DNA of 64,000 nucleotides from contig OX419759.1 in assembly GCA_948567375.1 (NCBI GenBank), positions 41,083,493-41,147,492 of the forward strand, in the 5' to 3' direction. The position numbers and the translations under genes are program-made. The notes below the pieces were generated by a model, which was not told where the DNA came from, ran no database searches, and saw only the letters and a program-made list of their open reading frames with translations. Position 1 is the first letter of the stretch. The number at the start of each line of letters is the position of its first letter. Of the stretch, positions 13,259 through 27,340 are shown one piece after another. Origin of the DNA: Lunularia cruciata (Eukaryota > Streptophyta > Marchantiopsida > Lunulariales > Lunulariaceae).

Positions 13259-13831
13259 ACCTGTCAGGAATATCTCTCGTTCCCCAGGAAAATTCGCTCT
13301 TTCCTAGCCGATCAACGCATTAAGGAACGTTTCTGACATACATGCGACATCGCCTAACTTCCTGCAAATTCTGAGACAAACCCATGCATGCATTTCTTTT
13401 AGAAATAGTACAATCATCGCACGTAAAGGATTCCAGCGGTTAGCCTTAACAGAACGAACGTCAACTGGCTGGTGTTGTGCAGGGATGTTTTCCATGCATA
13501 CCTGCGCGGTACAAGTCGCAGTTTCGTAGATGCATTGCTGTGTGTTGTAACTGTGCAGCTGGATCGTCTTTGTGTGTGTCAACCTGCTTCGCTAAGCTAT
13601 CTTTCTGCCTCAAAGACTGTGCACGTGTACGCTCCCTCTACCTGCAAAACAGCATTCTCAATTCGAATTAAGAAAGATGTACTTGCATAAGCTGGCTTTC
13701 AACAACAGTACAGAGGGAGGATAAGCATTCAAGCTCTTGTTATCCTTGCATTAAATCTGTCAGATAATAGGAATCAGAAGCCGTGGTCGCAGTTTTATGG
13801 ATGACGAAGTGGAGACCGGCAATTTAGCCGC

Positions 13832-15367
13832 ATGTCCAACAGTTGCTTACGTTTTCCAGCTTGCTTCCCCAACCTTTTTGGAATTTCCAAAAGTCCATCG
13901 CATGGGCCAAGATCTCCAAATTCAGATCCCTTGCATGAAACACAGACTTCTGAAAATTTGATTCCTGTGACACAGAGAAGCAGTGAACCGTGGTGCTCTA
14001 ATGCTTCGATTGGAAGAGGGAAGAAAAGTGAACCTTGGTTTTGGCCTTTGCAGACGATAGAAGAAATGGCAACGACAGCTGTGGACGTGAAAGAGCTCCC
14101 CAACTCCTACGTCTTTGTTGCGGACATGCCTGGACTGAAGCACACAGAAATCAAGGTATAACGAATATTTCAACCTATACTTACAAATGAATCTCACATA
14201 CCACAATGTCAAGATTGACGCATAAACCTACTCGTCTATTGAGCTCTTGCTTCAACTACAATCGGGATAATTAGGGTTATACTTGATGGATCGGGAGAGC
14301 GAATGATATCACAACTCTGTTGGAACTTAGTTAGAAACTCGACTTTGTGTAAATACGAGCTACTAACGAGTCCCAAGGCGTAGAGCAAACTGCGTTGGCA
14401 GGTACAATGAAGTGCTGAACGTTAAACCTTAACCGATTACAGCACTCTGCATACCTGCGGATATCAAATTCGGAAACGGGCCTTCAATATCAGCTTGTAG
14501 TGGAAGAAACTGCTTTAAATTCAGCAGAACGTGTGCATGTTGAAATGTTTTCATGAAGTTTCAGGTTGGAACAGGATATAGTCATCTTCTTGCTGCTGCT
14601 GCACAATCAATCACCCCCTGGCTGCAGCTTTGTAGACGCTTCAGATTTGCAGTATGGCTTTTATGAGATCTTACGGTGCATACGCGTATCGAGATGGAGA
14701 AATATCAGAGCACGACATAGAGAACAAAATATAGTACACGATTGGTTGAAACTCAGATTGATATTATGTGCTTGATACGTACTCCTCTGATTATGCCGTA
14801 CGATAGATGCCTGATGCAATTTACATAGATATGTGTCTCGAATGATCGGTGCAATGTTGTTGCACCGATCTGAATTGCATGGATTGATATTTCTCCTATA
14901 ATGATTGAAATTATGTTGTGCTGTCTCACATAGTTGCAGAGTCACGCCGCGTTTGTAAGGTGCTGCTGCAATGATAAAGATGTGATTCACATCAACTGCA
15001 TTGCGTCAATCCAGTAGATGTGGACGAAACATGTATATCAAAGTTGACAGTTAGAGGTTGGGTATTGAGCTGTGAATGAAAGGTGCAGGTACAAGTGGAG
15101 AATGACAGCGTGCTGAAGATCAGTGGAGAGAGGAAGCGTGACGACGTCGCGTCTGATACCGAAATCAAGTACGTTCGAGTGGAGCGCAGTGCTGGAAGAT
15201 TTATGCGCAAGTTCAATCTACCGGCGAATGCCAATCTGGATGGCATCTCTGCAGCTTGCCAAGATGGCCTACTTACTGTGATTGTGCCGAAAAGTCCACC
15301 ACCTGATCCTCATCGCCCGCGCACCTTCGACGTCAATGTTGGTTCCTCGGGCGTTTGTCCTCCGTAG
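13832..15367 (+). CDS. Class II cytosolic small heat-shock protein (HSP20)
   Basis: Small heat-shock proteins are ATP-independent chaperones that hold unfolding proteins in oligomers. Exon 1 (13832-14155, 108 codons) and exon 2 (15089-15367, 92 codons plus stop) join at AAG|GTATAA and GTGCAG|GTACAA in phase 0 to give 200 residues. The class II signature [18 protein letters not shown] starts near residue 84. The alpha-crystallin domain continues in exon 2 through [18 protein letters not shown] and the GLLTV strand near residue 168, and the short tail ends with a V-x-V motif. No organelle-targeting peptide is evident. Angiosperm class II proteins are usually about 150-160 residues; the start at 13832 gives about 78 residues before MATTAVDV, so a start at 14066 is the alternative. 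The 933-bp intron inside the domain is notable because many plant sHSP genes lack introns. Confidence 0.9.
14156..15088 (+). other. Intron of the small heat-shock protein gene
   Basis: A 933-bp GT-AG intron, AT-rich, without a supported gene inside. An 11-bp perfect inverted repeat (GATCGGTGCAA at 14844-14854, complement at 14860-14870) forms a short-loop hairpin. Confidence 0.8.
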
Positions 15368-15493
15368 TCCTCCTCAAGTTATCTGCACTTTCTGGCCCTG
15401 ACAAAACCGGGGATTTTTACCATCTACTGCTTCAAATCGACACGACGTCTTCCCTGGTTTTACATGATAATGTAGTTCCTTAATATTGAAGAT

Positions 15494-15534
15494 TTGGATC
15501 ATCCTCGAAGCATCCTCCTTGGAGGATGATCCAA
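15494..15534. other. Perfect 13-bp hairpin downstream of the heat-shock gene
   Basis: TTGGATCATCCTC (15494-15506) and its exact reverse complement (15522-15534) enclose a 15-nt loop, about 127 bp after the stop codon. It probably falls in the 3' untranslated region. It could act in RNA stability or be a remnant of a small repeat; neither can be shown here. Confidence 0.5.
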
Positions 15535-18376
15535 CGTTTTCTTCTCGTCTATTTTCCACTAAATTTGGAGATATCACTAAATTCGTCTGTGTGTGAAGTT
15601 TAAAGGGAAGTCTGAAAGCAAATGATGACCACTACAATGCTTCTTCAGTGAAGCTAGGGGTTCCAGGGATTTACACTAGGAGGCTGCTGCTTTGCTCCTG
15701 TATTTTTGTGTCACTGCTGCTCGCTTGTACGTTTGACTTACCAACCCTTTGCCATACACCAGATCGCTGACGTGAAGAAAATGTAAGACAGTCACTAGCT
15801 CCTATTATCTATGGAACAAAGCCTCGCAAGTACAGCTTGCCCAGACTTCGGCCACCTGAGCTAAGCTGCCATCAAGCGCGTCCATAGCTGCTACACCTAT
15901 GGAGGAAGACCATTGTACTAGAGCTTGTCTGAACACATTGGTTTTGGAGAAGGACTGGAGAGGGTACCAGAAGGCGTGATACGAATGATATTGATACAGA
16001 GGCAGATTGATACTGCGTTTCTGTAGAGATGCGAACCTGCAGGTTCAGGGTTCAATTGCATTCTCCGCCTTTTGTTGTGCGAACCTGAACTTTAGAGTAT
16101 ATTTTGCTGCTCTAAGACTCTCTAATGTAGAAGTCAACTACTGACGTGATAACTGACTTCCAATTCAGGCTACTTAATGTACCAAAGCAATGTACTATCA
16201 TATGGAACCGTTCAACGAAGAGTAGCAGAAACCAAGACTGCCTGTTGAACTTCTTCTCTCCACATTTGTATCACAAACTTGACGACCAAATCGATGATAC
16301 TCTGTAATAATCAGCCTCTCATCCTTGATGCTCACGGGCCATCATGCAGTCACTGCCCCCAAGAAATTCAGTCATCACCATCTGATCACTCTATGTTCAA
16401 TGTATCCCGATGTTCATTTCACGGTCAAAGTTGTTGATGTCGGACTTGGACTGGAGGCAGGTGGTAAGGAATCAGTTAGTGTGTTATCTTGCTGTGCCAT
16501 TTAGGTGAAGTGTAGTGTAATATCTGCATGTCTGGAGACAAAACAGACTATAAGAGGGAAAGCGGAACTTGTGGGAGTCAAGGACTACCACGAGGACGCC
16601 TAGAGGAGGGACAGCGTGAGGGGAGATGATCGGGTAGATTCAACTCCAGAGTAAATTGGAAACCATCGGTACATTAGAAGTGCCTCCATCAACAACACGA
16701 AACCTTCCAATATACTTAGAAGGGACCATAGAAATGAGAACAATGACACAAAGTCGAAAATGTAGCTGCAGTATCAGGTAGTGCGCGTAGTGCACTGCAT
16801 GCACCGTACTTTACGATCGTAGACTCTCCACTTTGAAAAAATACGATTTATGCTGGTTAATGGAAGAGAAACAAGGTAAGGAGGAGAGTCCACGGACCTT
16901 GTAAGGCCTCTCAAAGCACAACGAATATCTTCTCATTCACGTGGTGCCTCTTTTTTTGGGTACTTTCTCCGTTCGACCACAAGCATGCGGACTCTGCTTT
17001 TCCAGCAGTAACTGTCCAAGGAGGTCTAAAAGTATAGGAAAATGAATCCACCGGACTGACGGGTCACAACTTCCATTATTGATGCTACGAGAATGGTAGC
17101 AAATTGCAGAGATTCTTTAGACATTTGCTTCCAAGTACTATATCTGCATCCAACGGCGACCTACAGTAACTCTAGATAAAGTCTGCTGTAGACGGAAAGG
17201 AAGGCGACGTACAATGCACATCACTAAGGAATAACAACTTCTGCGGTTGATGATGCCCTTCTCCACACGAGAGCCTTAAATGAAATGTGTTCAAGATGTT
17301 CCGCCGACATTTGCTCTGCGCCATTCCCTATAGTGACCCGAAGCAATATGTACAAAAGCAACTAGAATACAACACATGGTTGAGAGATCACTACTTCCTT
17401 CAGACGAAGCTTGAATTGAACCGAATGAAGAGGCACCTTGTCCAAATTTCCTTTCTCGCCCTAACGCTACCAGGCTTACACTCAAACAGGACCCAGGGGG
17501 AAAGGATTCCACATTCATACCGGCTCACCAACTTCCGATCAGTGTCAGGGATACTTTGCCCCCGGGAGCCGGTTGAAAAATCGGGGAATCTTTCGGATAC
17601 CGGCTGAAAATTATAAATATGGGTTCAGTCTGCCCTAACTAAATTAATGGCCTCGGGAGTAACCAAATATATGTGATTAGAGAGAATATACACTTTTATA
17701 TATATATATAGGTTAAAATTTCAGAAGTTATGCTTTTATAAGGATGTCGATGCTAAAGAAATCTAGGGTAATATTTATAGATTAAATCTGAAATATGAGT
17801 AACTTAATTGGGTTAACTAAAGTTCTAAATCAAATATGAGAAAAACAGGTGAAAAACCATATTCATGGATGATCAAGAATTACAGCTATTATTTAAATAT
17901 TTCACGTAAAGAGAGAAATGAAAACCAGGTTATTTAAATGCTGAGTAGGATCGCCGATAGAACATAATCTAATATCCATTAAAGTAAAAACGAAAACTAA
18001 GGCAAGGACAAAACTATTTATACCGGTTATTTTTCACTAAATTACCTTAGAGATGAAGTTCATATTACTAGATACTTCCAAGATATATTCTATACCTCAG
18101 GATACTTGTGTTTATGTATGCTTATGTAATACTAAGCTTTTTCTTACATGGAATATGCATCCTAACTACATACCTTACTGGAGAGTAAGGCATGTATCTA
18201 AAGAATACTGATTTTTTCTATAATTTTAATCATATATATAGAACATAATTCCGTTTGCAAGCGAGAGCTGAATTTCAATCATAATATATTTATTATTAAT
18301 TTTATTGTACTTAAAATAGAAGTACACAATTGGACCTTCACTCTAAGGACAAAGAGAAATTTTAGTTAGAGGTAAA
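15535..18376. other. Intergenic, no supported gene
   Basis: No supported reading frame or RNA gene. Base composition shifts to strongly AT-rich after about 17640, with a short (TA)n run near 17697, marking entry into older repeat-derived DNA. Confidence 0.5.
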
Positions 18377-18860
18377 TATAACGCACATTTGTGCATGTAT
18401 ATTCTATAGGGATATTAAATTTAGTATTGCAAGTGGTGGAGAAATGTTATCTATACGAAGTAAGTTAAGCTTCTACATTAGTAATGATTAGCTAGAGTTA
18501 GTCCTAGCTAAGATAAATGTGACCCTATTCTAGAGAAAGAGAAAAGAGTGAACATCACTATTTTGTCTTCTAGTGTATTGACTTGATATTATTTCTAGTT
18601 ATTTGACTTTGAAGAAAAAGTTACAAATTCTTGAGCACATCAGCTTTGTTGGTGCAGACTTTCTCTATAGTCCAAGGATAACCCATATGAAAGAATCTTT
18701 GACTTAGTTGATAAGTGAAGATAAGACCACCTACTCATTATTCACATGTGCTTGGATATTCCTTTAGACTTTTAACTTTATTTTATTTTTAGCTTTGTAA
18801 CTAGAATTACTCGGGTAATTAATGACTTGGTGTGTAAATTATTTTGGATGATTGTGTAAC
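18377..18860 (+). repeat. Diverged LTR relic, family with TGTAACACCC start
   Basis: Matches the plus-strand solo LTR at 40406-41096 over most of its length (shared landmarks: GTGCATGTAT near the start, GATAAGACCAC in the second half). It is more diverged and its right end (TATA box and terminus of the other copies) is missing or beyond recognition. No coding part of the element is attached. Confidence 0.6.
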
Positions 18861-19261
18861 GACTAAAATTATTGCTTGAAAATACTATTTACTTTAAACA
18901 TCTAGAGTAGTTTTCTTTGTTTTCCGAGTTGGGGGTTGGGAGTATTGAATACTATTGAGTATTGAGTACTATATTTCTATGGCGTTTACACATTTAGACA
19001 ATATACTTTTAGACAAGGCAGAATGTATATTAGAATTTTAGAATTTTTGGCAAAACGATCATCTTTTGGATATAATAGAGCGACTGAATTAATGGGTGTA
19101 TGTTTATCTTAGAATCAAACGCCCAGTATTGAATACTTGATAATATGTTATTCTCGGTCATTTGAAAATGTCCGACTTCAAGAAAGAAAATCGACACAAT
19201 ATAGTTTGTATTCATCTTTGGAGACTATATGCCCTTATTAAGTTCTCCGCAAAGTCATATC

Positions 19262-22070
19262 GGAAACTTCAAAATGAGGAAAAGGCGACCATGAAGAACA
19301 TATGAAGGATGGGAAGACCCATCAACCCGTACAAAGGAGAGAAAAAGTAAACGGAGGTTAGACCCCAATAGTATCAATACAAGAAGTATGCCCTATCGCA
19401 TAAAAAATATCCTAGCCATGCACGGAATAAAATCTAGAAATTATTGTAACATCCGACCCAAGAAGCATCATCTAATTCAAAATATAAAATCTATCTAGAT
19501 ATAATATTCAGAATATTTTATTCTCAGATATTTGACTCATTCATCACCCACCAAATGTCTAAAAAGAGAAAAGGTGACCACATAGAACACAAGAAGGATG
19601 GGAAGAGCCCGTCAAGCCAAACAAGGGAGAGACGAAAGAGCTAGAATGGGGATAGGCCCCAATTGTATCAATATGAGAAATCTGTCCTCCCATACCTAAG
19701 ATATATGAGCTATGCAAGTCGTAAGGTCTACAAACGCTTGGAACATCCAAAGAAGCATCACTTAGAATGATTGCTCTCCTATGGATTGCACCACCCAATG
19801 CTCTCTCTAAAGTAATGGACACACGCTATCTAAAGTAGGCTACAAAGTATGAGAGTGAGAGTGGTACCCCTGGCATCTAATATGATAAGCCCCGGCACTC
19901 CTTAACAAATGTGTTGAATGCCATGTCCATCGCTCCATACAACTCCAAGGCTAGAGGAACAAAGAGGTGACCTCGCTGCATACCCCTATACTTGGAGACC
20001 CTTGCATGCTGCAGCTCCACTCGTTGCCCATCTAGAAGGATGAGTAATCACTCCCTCCAAAACTACATCACACATAGGGTTTGTAATCACAACATCCGCC
20101 ACTATCGCTTGATCATCTCGGACCAAGTATAAGTTTGCTCTACCATGTGTTGTTTGCAAAGAATATGAACGCTCTCTCCAAGCAAGGTATCCATTCTCTC
20201 ATGCCATAACAAACACTATATCCCTAATGGCATCATGGGTAGCAATCCTTTGTCCTCCATATAGACAGTTTCTACATCTAGTGTAAAAACACACTCACAA
20301 GTGAGTAACAAAGATGCTGACAAGTGGACCAAACCTAGGCAAAAGTCCACCACTATATTGAAATTGGTTGGTGCAATTCAAAATCCCCTAATGCACATTT
20401 GAGCTAGGATCCAAGAGCCTGCACCCTTGCTAGAGAAAGAGCAAAGACAAGCCTAGTGGTCCAAAGAATGGATGAGTCAATGAAGAGAGGATGTAGCATA
20501 TGTTGACACTATCACTCCATCAAGGAAGACTGCAAACCTTTGGTCCAATCTGATGGTAGTGAAGCAAAGGATGGAAGGTCCTCCCATGCTTGTGGAGAAA
20601 GACCATCTCTTGCTTGTCGTAATAACACATGGAGAGAAAAGGATCCCTCCTCCACCTTGGTCACATAAGTCTCCAAAACCGGCCTATCTACAACCACAAA
20701 ATGGGAGGAAAATAGGGATGTTGAGAGAGCACAACTACCCAAAAATGCTATAGGTACCATCTCCTCCATAGATAATATGCCTACTCCTCCGCATGAGATT
20801 GCTAGATATGTCTGTCTACGTGCTAAATCCCAAGTCACACACTCAAAGTCCTTGGTCCAATGATGTCACCAAAGATTTTCATAGTCCTCCTATCAAAAGC
20901 TCTCAAATGTTGTAGAAAAGTCAAGGAAGGGAGAACCATGCGGAGAAGGTAAGTTGGTCGACGAGCAATACTAGAGGAGAGTATACCAAATGCCACCTGT
21001 GGATCTCCTAGAGGAAAGTCATCCACATGGAGAATATACTATGCAATGCAATGTCTAAGAAGCATGTGTCAAAATCCTCGGATCCTACTGGCACTCCAAG
21101 TATACATAGTCCATTTGCAAATGTGACACACCCCTTTGGAAGCTCAAGGTTGGGAGAGATACTTGAAGGGGACCATACTCTGCACTTTGACACCTTAACT
21201 CTCAAGCCTACAAGATGTAGCTTGGTAGTAAAGTGATCAAAGGTATGCTTAATCTGATCAACTAGGCCCACAATGTGTATATCATCTGCTAAGGAATGAA
21301 ATACACAACCTGGCATGACCAAAGTAGTAGATAAGAGAGCTCTAAAGTGAGCTATGGTAAACAAAGGTCCTCTAAAGGATCTCCTTGTTGTGTACCAACT
21401 GTTGACTCCAAGATTGTAACTCCCTCTTGTGACCTCCCATTTTGGTAGTAAAGGGAAGCATGAGAGCCATAGAACGAATGCACAAAGAGAATGTGACTCA
21501 CGAAGGATCCTCTGGCCTCTTTAAGCTCTCTAAAGATGGATGCCCAAGAGATGCTATTAAAAGCATTCTCAACATCCACTTGTAGGACAACCCACTCCGG
21601 ATGGATATTTGGGAGTGCCTTGGTGCCTAGAGAAATAACCTCGCAACCTCCAAGTGTAACTACTCCAAATTGATTTGGATTGAGGGGCTCTCGGAAGTGG
21701 GATTTATGTTGAAGGACAATGGTGTGGCTAACCATGCACAAAAAGATCTCTCCAATAGCAATCCATCTAATGCCCCGGTGCCCTTCTCCATCACAAGAAG
21801 TTGACTAGCCCCTAACACCCGACTAACTAACATAGGGGTATCCTCTCTCGCTACTACTGCAACCATTTAAAACAACTTGGTAAATCCACTAGACGGATCA
21901 TCTGCTTGAAAACAATCTTTAAGATGCTCATATACCATCCTTGACAAGCTTCTTGAGGAGAGGAGAGGAGTAGTGTGCACAGTGCTCGGGCAAAAAATGA
22001 CCTATCAAGACATAAAAACTATTCAAGTTAATAATCGAAGACCTCTAATGATACTCCCTCTCCTCTCATA
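19262..22070 (-). pseudogene. Decayed non-LTR retrotransposon (LINE) reverse transcriptase
   Basis: Read on the minus strand, fragments follow LINE ORF2 order. Near 21870-21660 is a pre-palm segment. At 21740-21360 come NQFGVVTLGGCEV, WVVLQVDVENAFNS (motif with the first catalytic Asp) and the GTQQGDPL motif. At 21330-21280 is a CVFHSLADDIHIVG segment holding the active-site ADD. From 20840 to 19560 come thumb and C-terminal parts (LARRQTYLAISCGGVGI; GAIHRRAIILSDASLDVPS). Frames shift repeatedly and stops interrupt, so the element is dead. The 3'-terminal part occurs twice (19262-19395 and 19558-19690), and a third related piece lies at 31505-31620. Confidence 0.8.
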
Positions 22071-23872
22071 AGATGCAATGGACATAAAGAAGAGATAGTC
22101 TTATAAGTGGGACTAGCCATAGCCAAAAGGTGGAGCACTCTACTCTGCTAAACTCTCTTGCCTGACCCAATGTACTATATCTCAATACTAGAGTAGACTT
22201 TATGGTATCTTGTGACAGAATCTGTCTCCTGAAAAGTGCACCCCCAACCGACTCATGTAAAGCAACCCCATCTCCCGCTCAGAATCCACCAAATCTAGCA
22301 ACCACCTCCTTTACTCTCCCCCGATGTTTCCGAGCTTTCCCGCTTTGGATGTAGCTCGACTTGCATTCCGGTTTACTCAAGTTAAGTTACAAATCGCCAG
22401 GTCCGGTAAGCAGATGAGACTTGAACTCGGATTCTAGGACCTTTTGGTCCACATTGAAAATCAAGAATGTTCAGCGAATTCTGTGACAAGAATTCGGTGT
22501 TAAGGAAATTCACGTCAGAAGACTACTGAACCGTATGCTTGTGTAGGATAAGGGATCAGTTTTCCAGTTCCTCTCATGAATCGATTTCGTCAGTAGTTAT
22601 AGAAACTTCTTTTGTATCGCTCGCAACGAAGAGCGTTGGATTAAGAGTTTTGGTAACGTAGGTCGTTGAATACGCATCTTGAAGTACTTTCCCCATTCTC
22701 AACGACTCCAGTACAACAACGTTGTGTGAGTTCTGTGAGGACTGCTCTTTATAGCTGTCATACACACCACATGTTTAGCCAGATTTAGGTATACTGTGTC
22801 CTCTATGCCATCAGTATATCAAGTACCTGAACGGGTACTCGGGACTGTGATCGAGGAGATTGCGCTGTACTTTGATATTTCTGTGACTACTGTATCTTTT
22901 GTAGCTGACTTCCCTGAGGGAGATTTTTCCACTCTAGTGCCTTATTATGGGATGCCACTTAGATCATCTTTGTAACGGATCTACGAAGCAACGGTGTTAA
23001 TCATCATACAATCGGTTCCAATGATTGGATTACAAAGACGAGTAGGCCTCTCTGACGCTGTCCACTAACGACTCGAACATTCGCTAACCTGGCTGATGCT
23101 TTTCTGGACGTACTCCGGCATATTGTTTGCTAGTGTATGACCTAAAGAAATGTATCGAACTTTGCCTGATCACCTGTACATGGGTGATTGGTGGGAGTAG
23201 TTTGCTGTATTTAAATAAAAAGGGTTACCCTACTATAGCGCCGAGTGTCGAGGTTAAGAATCACACTGAATCTACGAGTCGTCATGATTTCGCAGTGAAA
23301 ACTTCTGAAAGAATCGCGGATACTCCGTACCTGTGTGGTGCAAATAGCAGCACCTGCTATGACCTCCTGGATGGCAATGCCTTCATGAAATCTGTGATTA
23401 AAACACCATGGGATACAAGTCCCAGTTGGTACAGCTTTTGAGCTCCATGACTTGTATTTTCTTGATATTGAACCCAACTGCTTCTCCGCAATTGCAAGAT
23501 ACATTTTGGGTAAACTGGCAATTGCGTAGAAGCAGCATATTGAGCTACACATCTGCTGTTAACCTAGACGGAAAGTTCGGGTGAGGTATCTCTAAGGCGC
23601 CACAAACTCCTCATACAAGAGAGTATGTCAGGATGATGTCAAAACGGATAACTCTACCGCAGCTGTGAACCAAGAAAGAACCAAGGCGACCTTCATGCCG
23701 ACACAATGTTTCCGAAGATAGTACTTGTTGATAATATTGAAGTTTGAATGATACACAAAAATTCTTCCGGACTCCGCCTCACCTCAATTTACAATTCAAA
23801 ACACTCAACTGGCCAAGAGGATCACCTAAAAGTGACATCCACTAGTCAACTAGTTCTATTAAGAGAAAAAAC
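22071..23872. other. Intergenic between LINE relic and spermidine synthase
   Basis: No supported gene. The part near 23400-23872 probably includes the 3' untranslated region of the spermidine synthase gene. A stretch at 22395-22450 resembles an antisense tRNA B-box but no complete tRNA fold was found. Confidence 0.5.
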
Positions 23873-26347
<2,475 letters not shown>

Positions 26348-26589
26348 CCCCGCAGAATCTAAAAGGGTACTCTTCTTACCGCCTGTTCCTACTGCAGCAA
26401 TCCAATTTCGCCGACTAGATCGTGAGCAATTTGACAGAGCGAACAAACAAGCAATTCCAAATGGTCTCACGTCCTCTCGGAAAATGAGCTGAGATGATGT
26501 TGAAGAACGAAACGAAGAAAGCGTAGACTGCAGTGCAGCTACAATAGCTGAGTATCCCCGTCTCGTCCACTCACCCACAAATTCCAGCT

Positions 26590-27340
26590 GCTAGCTACTT
26601 CTAGTCACTACTATCACTTCTACCCCGCTTCCTTCCTTCTCTTTACCCTTTCGACCATCCGCTTTCATTTACAACCGCATATTACTCCCTTCCCAAGACT
26701 CAATCGTCACACTCCCCAGATCTTCGAACAACAACAACTGCAAACACCCTACGTCTCCGCACATTCCCCAAAGCCCTCCGTGCCAGAGATTCATCTCACC
26801 ACCACCGTTCAGCCCTAGTTTATCACTTCCACGGACAACCCTTCCAAAAGCTGAATGTGGACTCGCTCCTCTATTGTCCCGTCCCCTCCCCAGATCCCAT
26901 TTCCTCCAGAATCCACACTACTTCTCACTCCTCCCTCTTCCTCTCACTGCAATCACGAGAGACTTACCTTTTCCTCCCCTGCTCCCTGCCTCCCTCAACT
27001 TGTGAAGATGTGTTCAGTACAATTCTCGGTGCCTGCACTCCCCGCACATCTTTATATCCTTTCTACCTCTTCCTTCTCCACATACTAATTCTGTACCACT
27101 CCTGTGTGTATGCGGTAATTTTTTAACAGTAAACCAGTTGCATCAGCAACCACAGCAACAGACCTCATCTCTCCTCTCATTCGTACGCTTTTTGTATACT
27201 TCGTCCTTTGTCACATCTGCCAACACTCTCCTTCCCTTTCACGCAGTGTAGTACATTCTCCACCGTCCGGAGAATCCCGGCATATTTCGATCATTCCCGT
27301 CCCCGCGAAGACCTCGAAGGAGAATGAAGCAAAAGGCAAG
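26590..27340. promoter_or_regulatory. Pyrimidine-rich upstream region of spermidine synthase
   Basis: The plus strand is strongly C/T-rich (many TCC, CTC and CTT runs), so on the coding strand of the spermidine synthase gene this is GA-rich. Such tracts are common in plant promoters and 5' leaders. No TATA box can be assigned with confidence. The short open frames here are by-products of composition. Confidence 0.35.

Noticed and set aside
22395-22450. Antisense tRNA-like B-box
   Set aside because: No A-box at proper spacing and no cloverleaf.
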